Origin: Strongyloides papillosus
Lineage: Eukaryota > Nematoda > Chromadorea > Rhabditida > Strongyloididae
NCBI GenBank assembly: GCA_005656395.1
Contig: SRSI01000073.1
Coordinates: 62,001 to 126,000 of the forward strand
DNA length: 64,000 nucleotides
Reading direction: 5' to 3'
Below, in pieces: positions 12,638-23,708 of this stretch (its first letter is position 1; each line of letters opens with the position of its first letter). The translations under genes and the position numbers were made by a program. Below the pieces are notes generated by a model. It had not been told where the DNA came from, searched no databases, and was given only the letters and a program-made list of their open reading frames with translations.

Positions 12638-13818
12638 TTATTTTTCCATACGATATCTCAAATGTAATCTATCATGTTCTGATTGTCCTGTATAATGAAC
12701 TAATACTCTACTATTAAATGGATTTAAAGTATATTTACGATAATGGCCACACAAACACAGACCAGTTGTACCCTTGTTGTGGCGATACTTAATTTCAAGT
12801 CCCATATTTTTGTAACACGGTCTTCTTACCCTTGTTTTTATTTCTGCAACGACAATCCTAATCTGTGTATATCTTGGAGCCCTTATATAAAAGTAACAAT
12901 TTCTTTTTCCCTCAATAATAATATCTTCCAATAGTCTTTTTGCTTTTCTTATTCTCTTTCCACAATTCTCTCTGTTTGGTCTAATACTCGTACATTGTTG
13001 TCCTACATATTCATCTGGGCACCTGCATTTTCGTCTACAGTCTTTGGGATCTGGATATCCTCCATTAGTACACCCTCTGATCTTATTTTTACAGACATTC
13101 CCACAATAAAAATCATTAATTTGTTTAATATCATTAAAAGAATAATCATATCTTTGTCCCAGCATAAGATCATAGTATTTTGACAAATTTGATTTAAAAA
13201 CATGCCTTCCCTTTATACCTTTCCATGTTAAAGGAGCTGTCATTATAGAACCATAATCAAATCCTGTATTACGGACCCAAACTGAGCCCTTTTGTTGTTT
13301 TACAAACCAATATAAATCCGATTTCCTGACATTTTTCTTAAGGAATATAAGATATTTATCTCTGTCGTGACGGTTAGTTTCTAAATCCATTCCTAAGGCC
13401 AGTCCTATCATATGTTTTACACAACCAGTTCTATTTAGACAATCATGTTTAATTTTAACGTATGTTTTTTTTATCATACTTCCTCCTAAATGATTTACGC
13501 GATTTAATCTTCCATGTTGGAAAACTATTCCTCTTGTTTTGAATGGTTTCTGTATGAATGTAAGGCATGTTAACTTTCCAAGATCTTTGAAAGCTTTTAG
13601 GATGGTTGTATTATCGAGACCATCATCAATTCTGTAGGGTATAGGAATTGGATATGGATGATAATGTTTTCTAATACCTCTTCTTTCCCTTACATAAACA
13701 TTATCATTTTCAAAAATTTCGTCCTAAATAAAAAAATAAAGTAATGAAATAAATGACTTACGTAATTTGCTAAAGTTTTTAAAATGAGAAATGGTAGAAT
13801 TATAAAATTAATAATCAT
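12638..13818 (-). CDS. Astacin-family pseudo-peptidase with EGF and CUB domains
   Basis: Exon 1 is 13818-13762 and exon 2 is 13723-12638, with a 38-bp phase-0 intron; the protein has 380 residues. Intron position and the exon 2 length of 1086 bp match the plus-strand paralogue at 6033 exactly. Residues 1-17 are a leader, and a basic RERRG site may end the propeptide. The zinc motif starts at His123 and reads HMIGLALGMDLETNRHDRD: catalytic Glu to Met124, second and third His to Leu127 and Leu133. The Met-turn is SIMTA. The EGF-like and CUB modules keep their cysteines. The shared losses show that inactivity predates the duplication. Both copies keep long open frames, so they are not decaying pseudogenes. 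Confidence 0.92.
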
Positions 13819-13850
13819 TTGTTATTTTAAAAAATATTACAATAGTGTGC

Positions 13851-13858
13851 TTTTTATA
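13851..13858 (-). promoter_or_regulatory. Candidate TATA box of the minus-strand dead astacin
   Basis: Read on the minus strand this is TATAAAAA, about 33-40 bp before the ATG at 13818, as in the paralogue at 5998-6005. Confidence 0.5.
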
Positions 13859-14684
13859 CTTGATCAAATCAAACACCAATTCAAAGATAAACATTAGGGA
13901 TTAAAAAGTGAATATTGCAATTTTTTTTGAAATAAATATTTTTTCAAAAATGTTATAATATTCTAATACATTGGATATTTGTATAGATAAAATACATATT
14001 CAAGTTAATTCTTATGAAATCTACAAAATTTTTATTTTAACTCTTAATTACTGAAGGAAACAAATGGTTAGTCTTTTTATCTATGTTCAAATACTTCTAC
14101 TAAATGGTGTTTTTGTAGTTGAAGTCATAGTCTTCATTTATCCTCATGGATATTCACAAAACAATCTACGATCATTTGCTAAAAATATTAATAACTTTAT
14201 ATATATTTTTTATTACAATATTAATTTACTAAAATTAACTATCTAATTAGATCGAAATCCGTGCCGTAAATTGTACAGTAGTAGTATAAACGAAAGACAT
14301 AAATTAATTTTTCCAATATTTGGGATTTCTTCCCACTCATAAGACATTTTTTATCATTTTGCAAATATTGTATATTTAGATAAACTGTCTATGGATATAA
14401 TTTTTAACCCATTTAGAAAATTATATTACTCAAATGATTAATATATAGTCTTTGAACTATATTTCAATTAAAAATATTTATATTTTGATTAAATTATTTT
14501 TTGCGTGGTCTCATATTTCCTTGTGTTATAAAATGAAAAAATTATTGTCATTTTATCATTTTAAATAAAAGAAAAAGATTAAAAGTTGAACAAATAATTA
14601 ACCATTTTATATTATTTTAATAATGTTACAATGAAATTTTCACTTTCTTTCGATCTTCTAGTACGAGACGTTGCTCTGGTACCA
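13859..14684. other. Intergenic, no convincing gene
   Basis: A 60-codon frame at 14064-14246 (plus) has no splice partner or motif and I do not call it. The rest is A/T-rich. Confidence 0.55.
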
Positions 14685-14756
14685 TCCGATGTGGTCTAGT
14701 GGTTAGGATTTGTGGCTCTCACCCACAAGGCCCGGGTCCGATTCCCGGCATCGGAA
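14685..14756 (+). tRNA. tRNA-Glu (anticodon CTC) with an unusual T-loop
   Basis: A 72-nt cloverleaf folds by eye. The acceptor stem pairs TCCGATG with CATCGGA, the D arm contains GGTCTAGTGGTTA, the anticodon stem pairs TGTGG with CCACA around loop CTCTCAC (anticodon CTC, codon GAG), and the T stem pairs CCGGG with CCCGG. The T-loop reads TCCGATT where TTCGATT is the rule, so position 55 is C rather than T. The same base lies in the internal B box. A TTTT run at 14762-14765 can stop RNA polymerase III. All stems are intact, so it may be functional, but the T55C change leaves some chance of a pseudogene. Confidence 0.9.
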
Positions 14757-14761
14757 TCTTC

Positions 14762-14765
14762 TTTT
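14762..14765 (+). terminator. RNA polymerase III terminator after tRNA-Glu
   Basis: A TTTT run lies six bases after the tRNA 3' end. Confidence 0.6.
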
Positions 14766-15018
14766 GGTACTTTGATCTTAGAAATATTAAAAATTCAATC
14801 TAAGAACAACAAACACATTTTTTAATAATTTATCGCTTCCGTATGATTTTTAAGCAATAAAAAGACGTGAAAAAATGATTTTTATATAACCTTTTAAATG
14901 ATAAAAAGTTTGTAAATTGTTTGTTACATTTATTTACTATTTATTAATGTTCTTACAACATTCTTGGAAATACGCATATGATTATTAGTATAAAACTTTG
15001 TTTAACAACTAACATATT

Positions 15019-16177
15019 ATGGAAGAAATTGTTGACTATGAAGGAGTAGAATCACCGAACGACAATGAAAATGGAGTGGATTTCGAGTAAGTTTACTATC
15101 AATAAATTAAAAAAATTATATTTTAATTTTTAGTGCCGTGGAATTGATACCATTTAGCAAATGTGACTACAAAATGTTTGAAATGCGCAAAAGATTTGAT
15201 TTAAATACAAGAAGAATTAATTCACTAGATATTTCCACATGTGGAAATTACATGGTTACTTCAGATGATGATGATAAATTGACAGTATTTGATATTTTAC
15301 AAGGATGCGAAATTAAAGTTGTAAGATCATTTTATTTTATTTTGTAAATATTTTTGTAAAATGACTTGTGTTCTAGGTATTAAGTAAAAAATATGGTTGT
15401 GATCATGTTATGTTTACAAAAGGAGATTTTAATGCATTGCATACATCAACAAAAATAAACAATGTTATTAGATATTTATCACTAGAAAATAAAGCGTATA
15501 TAAGATATTTTGATGACCATAAAGATACTGTTTTATCATTGTCAATATCTTCAAACGGGAAACAATTTTTATCTAGCAGTAAAGATGGTACAATTAAATT
15601 ATGGGACATCAGAAGTCACAATTGTTGTGGTACTAATTATAATCATTTAAATCCTAAAGTTGCCTATGATCCTTTTGGAAAAGTATTCGCTGTGATTGAT
15701 GAAACAAATGCCGTTAAACTTTATGATTCAAGAGCTCTTGATTGTCAACCATTTAAAACATTTGAAGTAAAATCATCGAAACACAAAATAAATAGCATCA
15801 AATTTTCTCCTAATGGTAGAACAATCCTTATTGGTACTAATGGAAATTATTTTTATACTTTCAATGCTTTTACTGGAGAGAAGAAACGCCTTTTTGAAGG
15901 TATCAATAACCCTGATAAAAAAATATTTGGAGTAGATTTTTCCCCATGCAGTTCACATATCATCGCTGGTAGTAGTCTTGGAGAACTTCAATTGTACAAT
16001 GCCGAAAATGGTCATCTTCTAAGAACTTTTAAATCATCTCATAATGGTCTTATAGAAAAAGTTGTTTTTCACGAAAGTTATTTTATGCTGATAACTGCTG
16101 AAATAGACCTTATTTGGTGGACACCAGATTACGATGATGAAATATTTTCAGGATGTACAAGTCCACAATTACGTTAA
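15019..16177 (+). CDS. swd-2: WD-repeat protein, WDR82/Swd2 homologue
   Basis: Three exons (15019-15086, 15134-15320, 15377-16177) with introns of 47 and 56 bp give 351 residues. The order of motifs matches WDR82: SKKYGCDHVMF, DTVLSLSISSNGKQFLSSSKDGTIKLWDIRS in two adjacent blades, KVAYDPFGKVFAV, KLYDSRALD, NGRTILIGTNGNYFYTFNAF and a final blade ending WWTP. WDR82 is a beta-propeller subunit of Set1/COMPASS histone H3K4 methyltransferase and of a phosphatase complex acting in transcription termination, in the nucleus. A short acidic N-terminal extension (about 22 residues from exon 1) and a 15-residue C-terminal tail go beyond the core family. Symbol given by homology; worms have more than one Swd2 paralogue. 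Confidence 0.9.
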
Positions 16178-16881
16178 TCGGTAATTAATTTTTTTACTAA
16201 TTTATCCTAATACTAACCACTGATTGTCGATCTCAATATTTAGTTTATTTAAATAATATGATCAGAAGTTGTCATATTATAAAAATTTCCTGTTTATTGT
16301 TAAAGAAAAGCGTATTTTTATCAAATCATTCTTCTTTGGAAATCTATATGTATATATTTTATATGGTTTTGATCTATCAATATCGGATGATAATGTTTAA
16401 GAAACCTAAATGTGTATATAAATATATCTATTTTACAGAATAATTGTTTTATCTAATCTTTACACATCAAAAACAATGTTACACCTAAACGGTACTATAA
16501 CTTTTATTTTTTAATTACAATAATGTACATATACTATATAATACTTCATTTAAAAATAAAAGTATGAAAGATTTTTTATTTTTAAATACTGTTAATTATT
16601 ACGTGTTTTTAGTTAAAAAAACTTTTTACTGTCAAAAGATAAGTGTACAAATTTTACTTTAGAAATGATCATATCGTGGTAATAAATTATAAAAATTTAT
16701 TTTTTTCCATCCATTCTTCAATAATTATTTGTAAATGTTCCATTTATAAATTTTCAATGTCTTTTAATTTAAAAATATTTATTAGGAGGACTGGTTTTCT
16801 TTACTACAATTTGTATTTTAATGTATTTCAGATTTAGAATATATCCATATCATTTAAAAGATAAAATAAAAATTTAGATAT
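16178..16881. other. Intergenic, no gene seen
   Basis: Two 60-64-codon frames (16258 and 16643, plus) are A/T-biased with no leader, motif or splice link. I treat the region as 3' flank of the WD gene and promoter of the next gene. Confidence 0.55.
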
Positions 16882-17691
16882 ATGAATTTCGGAGGAACAT
16901 TTTGGATCTTTATTGTTATATTTTTATTTTCTTGCTATGAATTAGGATCAAAATATTATTACAACAGTAATGGTATTTTTTATTCACCAGGTAAATGAAG
17001 AATTCATTTGGTATTTCTTTTATTTTGATTTATAGATTTAAGTTATGCTGTTAGAGTTAGAAAATTACCTAATGAAACAATTGTAAAAGTTAATAATGAA
17101 ATTGTTAAACGAGGGTATATTTATTATGATTATAATAGTTGTTATTACTCAAAAAGAGATCCTAAACAATATGGTTTATTAGTAGATTCCACAAATGTCA
17201 GTCTCATTGTAACAACAGATGACAACAGAACGATAGATATTTGTTTGAAATTAAGGACAACTAAAAACAAAAACATGATTCAATGGAGAAATTATATGTT
17301 TATTGCTGATGTTATAGCTCTTATAAAAATGCCTTTCATTTTATTTATGTTTTTTTCAAGATGGGGAAAAACACACTTTGTTAAAATTCTCATTTTCATT
17401 TCAACGATTCAACTTATATCAACTTTTTTTTCCGACTGGTTGTTAATTGCAGGGAAACATAAATTCTATGGTATGTTTTTATCTTTAATTATCTGAAAAA
17501 TAACTTTTTAAGAATTTGTTGGTTTAACGGATGATGAAACAATTCAAAAATTCGGATTACCTAGAACAATGATTGATGGTTTCCTTCTTTTTTACATGGG
17601 AACAGATCTAGTAGTCCAAAGTTTGACAATTCTTCTTATATTTATTTATTGGGGATTAATCTGTGGCAAGGAATTTTATTTTTTAGTTTAA
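16882..17691 (+). CDS. Multi-pass membrane protein of unknown family
   Basis: Three exons (16882-16990, 17036-17470, 17513-17691) with introns of 45 and 42 bp give 240 residues. The first 20 residues form a leader or signal anchor. An extracellular-type domain follows (about 30-115) with sequons NET, NVS and NRT and two or three Cys. Hydrophobic segments lie at about 120-140, 147-165 and 205-235. The stop overlaps an AATAAA (17690-17695). The gene is convergent with the zinc-finger gene, with only about 95 bp between the two stops. I recognise no family. Reading through these introns would meet stops, so the spliced model is needed. Confidence 0.75.
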
Positions 17692-17786
17692 TAAACATTT
17701 AATTAATAAACAAATACTACAATGACAGTTGTAATTAATAAATATGTACAAACAATACCACTCAATTATTATTCTATCTATTGAGA

Positions 17787-19746
17787 CTAACGATATGCAG
17801 AATATTTTTGATTACGTGAAGATTTCGAATACCTTTGAGAATTATCATAATTACGTGATGTCGATGAATGTCTCCTACTATCATTGTAGTAAGAATAAGA
17901 TCTACTATAAGATCTGTCTCTACTAAAATCTCTTGGCCTTGATTTTGATCTTATTTCTTCTCCTCTTCTGCCAAACGATTCATGAACAGAATCTTTATAG
18001 GATCTGTCTCCTCTACTTTCTGGGGGTAGTGCAGTAATTTCACTCTTGACTTTGTTAACATTTAAACTGCTACTTGGTCTAGATATAATTTCTTCTTTTA
18101 CTTTACTATTATTATTATTTTGGAAAAAATTCCCCGCAACAGCTTCAAATGGAGGTATCTCTTTTGTAAATTTCTCAACTTTATCATTTTCTAGTGCTTT
18201 TTCAGTATTCCTTTTAATTGTAACATCATTAAATTTGCTCTTTGGAGTATTATCTTTGACAATAGGTAAACTGCTAGATGTTGGTTCCCCTAAGCTAACA
18301 CTCGTCTTCGACTTTAATGTATTTTCTTTCAAAAAAACAACATCACTGCTTTCTGAAATTGAATCGTCATGTTTACGTTTTCTGATTGAAACGTTGTTTT
18401 TCTCTAGCATACCTCTTTCAGGTACATCACTATCATCATCCGACTCTTCAATAGCACCTAAAAAAATGTTTAAACTTTTTCAAATAATAAATTACCATTA
18501 TTAGACGGAATTATTTCGCTTTCATTCATCTCTTGATTAGCGAAAATTATGTCATTTAGTACATGTGGTTGCAAGTAACATCTTTTAAATTCAGATAGAG
18601 CTTCTTTAAAGTCATTCTGAAAATTATCATAGTATGACATATTTATTGGGAAGTAATGTTTTGATATGCTTTTGGTTATTTGAGATTCACTTTTGCATGA
18701 ACTGTTAAATGTAGCGTAATTTTGGGGAGAAACATAGGATGCTAAATCTCTAATTGATACTTCATCTCTTTTATCTACAATACCCTTCATATGTATTCTT
18801 ATGTGATCTTTAGCATGACAATTACTACCAGTTTTAAAGTCACAGTTGTCAAAAGGACAATTTATCATAATACTTTTTTGATGACTTACACCAACATGAT
18901 ATCTTACACCAGACATTGAGCAATAGTAGCAACCACAATCAACACATTGGAAATCACTACAAACAACATAATCAGGGAAACAATCACGAATAGTCATAAA
19001 ACCTTTAAATAGTATATCCGTTTTCTTTAATGTTTTTAAATCTTTTAATTTGTGCATTATATCGTCCTGGTGTTCCTTAAAAACATGTTTTCTTCTAGAT
19101 AGATAACTTTCATGAACTTCTTTCTCACATTTTTGACACACTATTGTCTTATTTTTACCAAATGATGGTAATGGCACATTGTACCTTTGCTTAGGTAATC
19201 TTGCACCAGAAGAAATTTCTACAGCTTCAACAGCTAAAAAACATGAGTATTCAAAGTTTTAGGCTTACCTTTGGAACTATTGTTCTCTCTTTCATATTCA
19301 AAAGACATAGTGTCAATTGAAATTATTGTATTTAAAAAAAATCTTCTTTTTTGTTCAGAATCACCTGTTTTTCTTGTAAAAATTGGAGTTTCATTACCAT
19401 CGGTGGACTGCTTCGGATTACCAGTCTTCTTTGTTCCCTTGAATTTAGTAACACTATCAACAATACTTGTACTTTCACTTCCATCAACCACTGAATCCAT
19501 AAACAATGTTGCTGTGGAACTTATAGCTTTCTCCAACAAAGGATCTAAGTCATTTTTGTCATCTAATCGATGTCCTGTTACTGATTTGTGATGATCCCGA
19601 TAAAAAGTATCGTTTGTAGAGAAATCGCACTCACGACATTTGTACAGTGTACTATTAAATATCTTTCTGACATGAAGATATATCATATCTACGTCCATTA
19701 CTTCATTACAATGTGGACATACAAATTTTCCTTTTTTTCTATCCAT
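17787..19746 (-). CDS. C2H2 zinc-finger protein with C-terminal RS-rich tail
   Basis: Three exons (19746-19269, 19233-18496, 18457-17787) with introns of 35 and 38 bp give 628 residues. C2H2-like pairs are visible near the N-terminus (FVCPHCNEVMDVDMIYLH, then YKCRECDFSTNDTFYRDHH) and in exon 2 (VCQKCEKEVHESYLSRRKH, FQCVDCGCYYCS and NCPFDNCDFKTGSNCHAKDH). The last 80 residues are Arg/Ser/Tyr rich (SRDRSYSRSYSY), like RS tails of nuclear RNA-processing factors. No leader is present, so a nuclear nucleic-acid-binding protein is likely. The partner is unknown. The fingers have irregular spacing, so a DNA-binding transcription factor role is not certain. Confidence 0.85.
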
Positions 19747-22497
19747 TGTAACTATTTAACCTACAAAATATAGTAATTAAGGAAAAGAAAAATATGAGAA
19801 GAATTTTCATAGTAATTATATTTAAATTCATAAAACGCCATTCCATTTATTAAAAGTACCAGGAATCAATTTCTTTTTAAGACAACCTCAAAAATAGTAA
19901 AATTTATTTTTATGGGTGTCAAGCTATCCCAAGTTACAACAACGTTTATTAGGTATTCAGATATGTGGATAATATAAATTTTAAAATATAGCGCCTGAGG
20001 TAAAAGAATACAATAAAAGAAATTAAAGTTACAATTACTTACTATATTTATGCTAATTAATTTTTAAATAGATTCAGGCACTCCTATACTAACATATAAT
20101 GACATATAATAATTAATGAATAGTTTAACCCCATATGATTAAATTAAACATTAATAACTAGGAATTAGGGTGACAAAAATGATGATACAATAAATTAAGA
20201 AGTACAATAAATTAAAGTTTTGGAAATAATGAAAAGATGATGATAGTTTACTGTGTATAAAGCTTATCCCAGTCATCTAGAAAATTCCTGAAAAATCCTT
20301 TAAATTTTCTCCTTATTTTGATTGTTTCGTGATGGGAACATCACTAAATGTACATCTAATATTTTCTTATTTTTATATTAATTAATTTTATACAAATTTT
20401 AAAATTTTATAACCTAAAATAACCACTTTTTTAGCAGATATTTATCAAATATAAAAAGTAAAAATCTAATTTATGTCTTGGTAACGATATCAGACAATTT
20501 ATTGGTATTTATGTTGTAAATAAGTTTAAGAATGGTCTGAGACTGGTATCCAAGAATAAACAATCTATCTAATTTCAATATTAACTCTCTTTAAAAAAAG
20601 TTTTAAGTAAAAATATAGCATTATTTAAAAAGAAATATCTGACAATTGTTTATAAGTAAAGTATTATTCTATATCACACAAAATCTTGAAAATAGATTAA
20701 TATTATATTCAACTTAATTAATAATATGATATGAAGAGTAAAATTTTTCTATTATTTAACTTCTCAATGCAGCAATTACCGCATAATGGATAACAAATTA
20801 ACTATGTTCCGTAAATAAAAAATAAATTGTTTTTATGCTTCAAAATTTTTATATACAATTTTAAATAAATAATTTTAAAAAATAATGTAACATTCGAAAA
20901 AGTCCTGAGAAAATTAATATAAATTACTTTTTTAACAAAAGTAGCTGATAATGCTTATATTTATCATAAAAGAAACCTAAATAATTTACTTACCTAATGT
21001 ACTTGTACAAAAGTGATAAACATACTCAGGCAAACTAACACAAACATTTTAAGTAAATGAAATGAGATCTGGTGTAAATTTACCTTTTTGTAGTTATGTA
21101 AAGGAGGATATATCTCATGGAGGGACAATTTTTTTGCTTAGTACTCTGTTTCGAAGTATTTCCGAGATTCCCCGGTCCTTTTGACTTTTTAGGACCTGCT
21201 TCAGAAGCTAGTGTTAGTGCTTTGACTATTTGAAATGGTGAAAATATCACTTTGGGAAAAAAAATATGATTAAGTTACTTCTAAGATCTCTAGATGTGAC
21301 TTCTAGAACTTTTCTAGGTAGAGACTGTCATTAAAACTGAATTTTGTAAGAGAAAGCAGCTCCAGATAGTTTATATGCCACTTATGAAATCAAATCGACT
21401 TGCGGATTAAATTCTATAGTATTTTAAACAATTTCACAAGTACTGAGATAGTCACTGCCAATAGGACAGGATTTTGCAAGTTAAAAATGTTCCAAGTGGT
21501 AAAGAATATACTTTTATAGGTGTCCAACTTGTAGATTTGATTTTGGATCTCGGTATGAGGTTTTCAATACGCTGAGGTAGAGAATGTCAACAAAACCAGA
21601 TTACAAGAGTTTAGTAAGTTTCAAATCGTTGGGCATGTACCAAGACTATATTACTCTTTCTCCCTGTAGTTAATAAATTTCAATTTAACCATTAGAATTT
21701 CTTATAATTTTTTATAATATCGTAGTATATTATGTATTCTGATTTTTGATGTTATTTACATTTAAATGTTATCATTAACAATACGTTACATTAATTTTTG
21801 TATTATATGCATTTTATTCTCATTAGTAATTTAGGAAGAAAAAAATCGTTTACATTTCCCTAAAAAACATTTAATAATGTTAATATATCGTTATTGAAAG
21901 CTCATTATTTGTAGATACTATAAATTTTTTTCATTATTAATCGTTTTAATTTATACACAACAGATTTATATATTGTTTTTTTAATATTTATTCATTTTTT
22001 GAAATTTAACTATAAATTGTTTATTTCCTATTTTTTATTGTAAAATTAAAAATAAATCATATTATTTTCTTTTTTAACATTTCTTTTTGCAATTTTCATT
22101 TTTTACTACTTGGTGAGTTAATTAAAATTGTGTGTTGTAAAGTAAATATTTGTCACAGGAAGAATCTTTTATATAATGTGGTATATTAAAATAATGTAAG
22201 TAATTATCTACTATACATAAAATTTGAATTTTCTTATACATAATTTCCATATTTGTATATATAGGCAAATATAAGTTTAAACCTTTTTCATATGTTGAGA
22301 TATTGCGTGAGATTATAATACTTATGTGTAACTTTAATATACTCACAAAATTACATTAAATTAGCTATATTTTATCAATAATTGCGCATAAAAAAATCTA
22401 AATGTTTCATTTTCATTTAAACCTTTAATATTATTATCTCTTTTTCATATAATAATCTATTCACTTTTGAAAAATCTAAAACTCTTAACTATTAGAA
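19747..22497. other. Large intergenic region
   Basis: About 2.75 kb. Mostly A/T-rich; a less A/T-rich stretch at about 21060-21660 holds degenerate repeats (see separate entry). A minus-strand frame at 22122-22346 has no motif. Confidence 0.55.
21301..21640. repeat. Degenerate tandem repeat, about 130-bp period
   Basis: Three blocks share a core like GAGGTAGAGAATGTCA: 21316-21330, 21445-21460 and 21574-21590, about 129-130 bp apart. Each core is followed by A/C-rich, ATTTTG-like and AAG-rich words in the same order. The copies are too diverged for a recent expansion. A possible fourth unit near 21200 is weaker. Confidence 0.45.
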
Positions 22498-23406
22498 ATG
22501 TTGTTTACAATTATAACACTTTTTTTAATATTAATGTCTATTATAATACTCATTTTTGAATTAAAGGATAAACATTTTTCATTTAAAAAACAATTTTACT
22601 ATCTCATCTGCCTAAAATACCTTAATAGTATAATTCATTTTACCACACGTTTTATTTTTTACCATTTACCTAAAATAGGTAAATACCAACATATTTTCCT
22701 ACAAAACGATTATTTATCATCATTGTATTATTTCTTAAATACCCAGCAAACAACTTTATTGTATTTATTAAATTGTTTAATAACATTCAATAGATATTTA
22801 TCATCAAGATTCTCACCATCAATTGATGAAGTTATTGTATTTAAATTAAAATATCTTCCTTTTGCTGGTGCAATCATTTTAAGCATTTTGCTTTCACTGC
22901 CATCTTTGTTTTTAAAATCATACTATACTTTTTCTTTTGAAAATGGCCATGTAATGGTGGTTTACACAAGTTCATATGTTATTTATTATGAGTTTATTTG
23001 TATATTCCTTTTTTATGGGAGCATAATCTTAATAACATTTTTGATGAATTTATTGGCAGTCAAAGAATTTTTTGATACTCATTCTTATAAAGCAATTATT
23101 TCATCTAGAGAAATAATATATCTCTTTTACACTTGTTTTCTCCTGATGACGTTATGTTTTCTTGAAATATATTTGATATCGTGTTTTGTTGGTAATAACT
23201 TTAAAATAAAGTTATTTGTTATTATATCTAACCATCTTGAAAAAGTAATCCATGAAATTGTATACTTATTTGACTTTTATTTTATTCTTTTGGCATCTAA
23301 AGAAATGAAATTGTTTGTTATTAGAATATGGAATAAATTAATAAAAACAGAAACTATTTCGCAGAGAAATGAAATTAATAATGATATTGATAGGAACAAT
23401 AATTAA
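22498..23406 (+). CDS. Nematode serpentine (7TM) chemoreceptor-like protein
   Basis: A single-exon protein of 302 residues with about seven hydrophobic helices, few charges inside them, and an Asn-Arg pair after TM3 (LITFNRYL) where nematode Srg-type receptors have a similar motif. The cytoplasmic tail is short and Asn-rich. Length fits the chemoreceptor superfamilies (300-350 residues). Such proteins sit in ciliary or other membranes of sensory neurons and couple to G proteins. Subfamily (Srg, Srx or Srv) is not certain from reading alone. Confidence 0.75.
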   Translation: MLFTIITLFLILMSIIILIFELKDKHFSFKKQFYYLICLKYLNSIIHFTTRFIFYHLPKIGKYQHIFLQNDYLSSLYYFLNTQQTTLLYLLNCLITFNRYLSSRFSPSIDEVIVFKLKYLPFAGAIILSILLSLPSLFLKSYYTFSFENGHVMVVYTSSYVIYYEFICIFLFYGSIILITFLMNLLAVKEFFDTHSYKAIISSREIIYLFYTCFLLMTLCFLEIYLISCFVGNNFKIKLFVIISNHLEKVIHEIVYLFDFYFILLASKEMKLFVIRIWNKLIKTETISQRNEINNDIDRNNN

Positions 23407-23708
23407 ACCCAGCTTTCTTGTGAAAAGTAATTTATATTATTAATGATAAGAAAAGTTTGATAATAATAATTAGGAAAATGATTTATAAGGTAAGGAGAAA
23501 TATGTAATAAATAATATATTTTATTGTATAGAAAAATTGAGTTATTAACAGTTGATAATGATTTCCAAGTTTGAAAAGTAATAAATTATCACATGGAACT
23601 ACTATTGATAAAGCATGCATAAATAACGATAAGAAATGTTATGAAAAGGTAAAAAGTTAATGGTTTGTTAATAAATATCATTTTTACTTATATCCTACAT
23701 ATAAAAAT
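23407..23708. other. Short intergenic gap
   Basis: About 300 bp, A/T-rich, no gene. A TATAAAA at 23700 lies too near the ATG at 23709 to be a normal TATA box. Confidence 0.5.

Noticed and set aside
14064..14246. 60-codon plus-strand frame before the tRNA
   Set aside because: No family signal, no plausible splice to a further exon; could be a relic but cannot be supported.
16258..16837. Two frames of 61 and 64 codons after the WD gene
   Set aside because: A/T-biased composition and no link to flanking genes; most likely 3' flank.
18046..18504. 152-codon plus-strand frame
   Set aside because: Shadow of the zinc-finger/RS exon on the other strand, which has the clear domain evidence and matching splice sites.
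22122..22346. 74-codon minus-strand frame
   Set aside because: No motif, low-complexity Ile/Tyr/Asn; chance frame upstream of the receptor gene.
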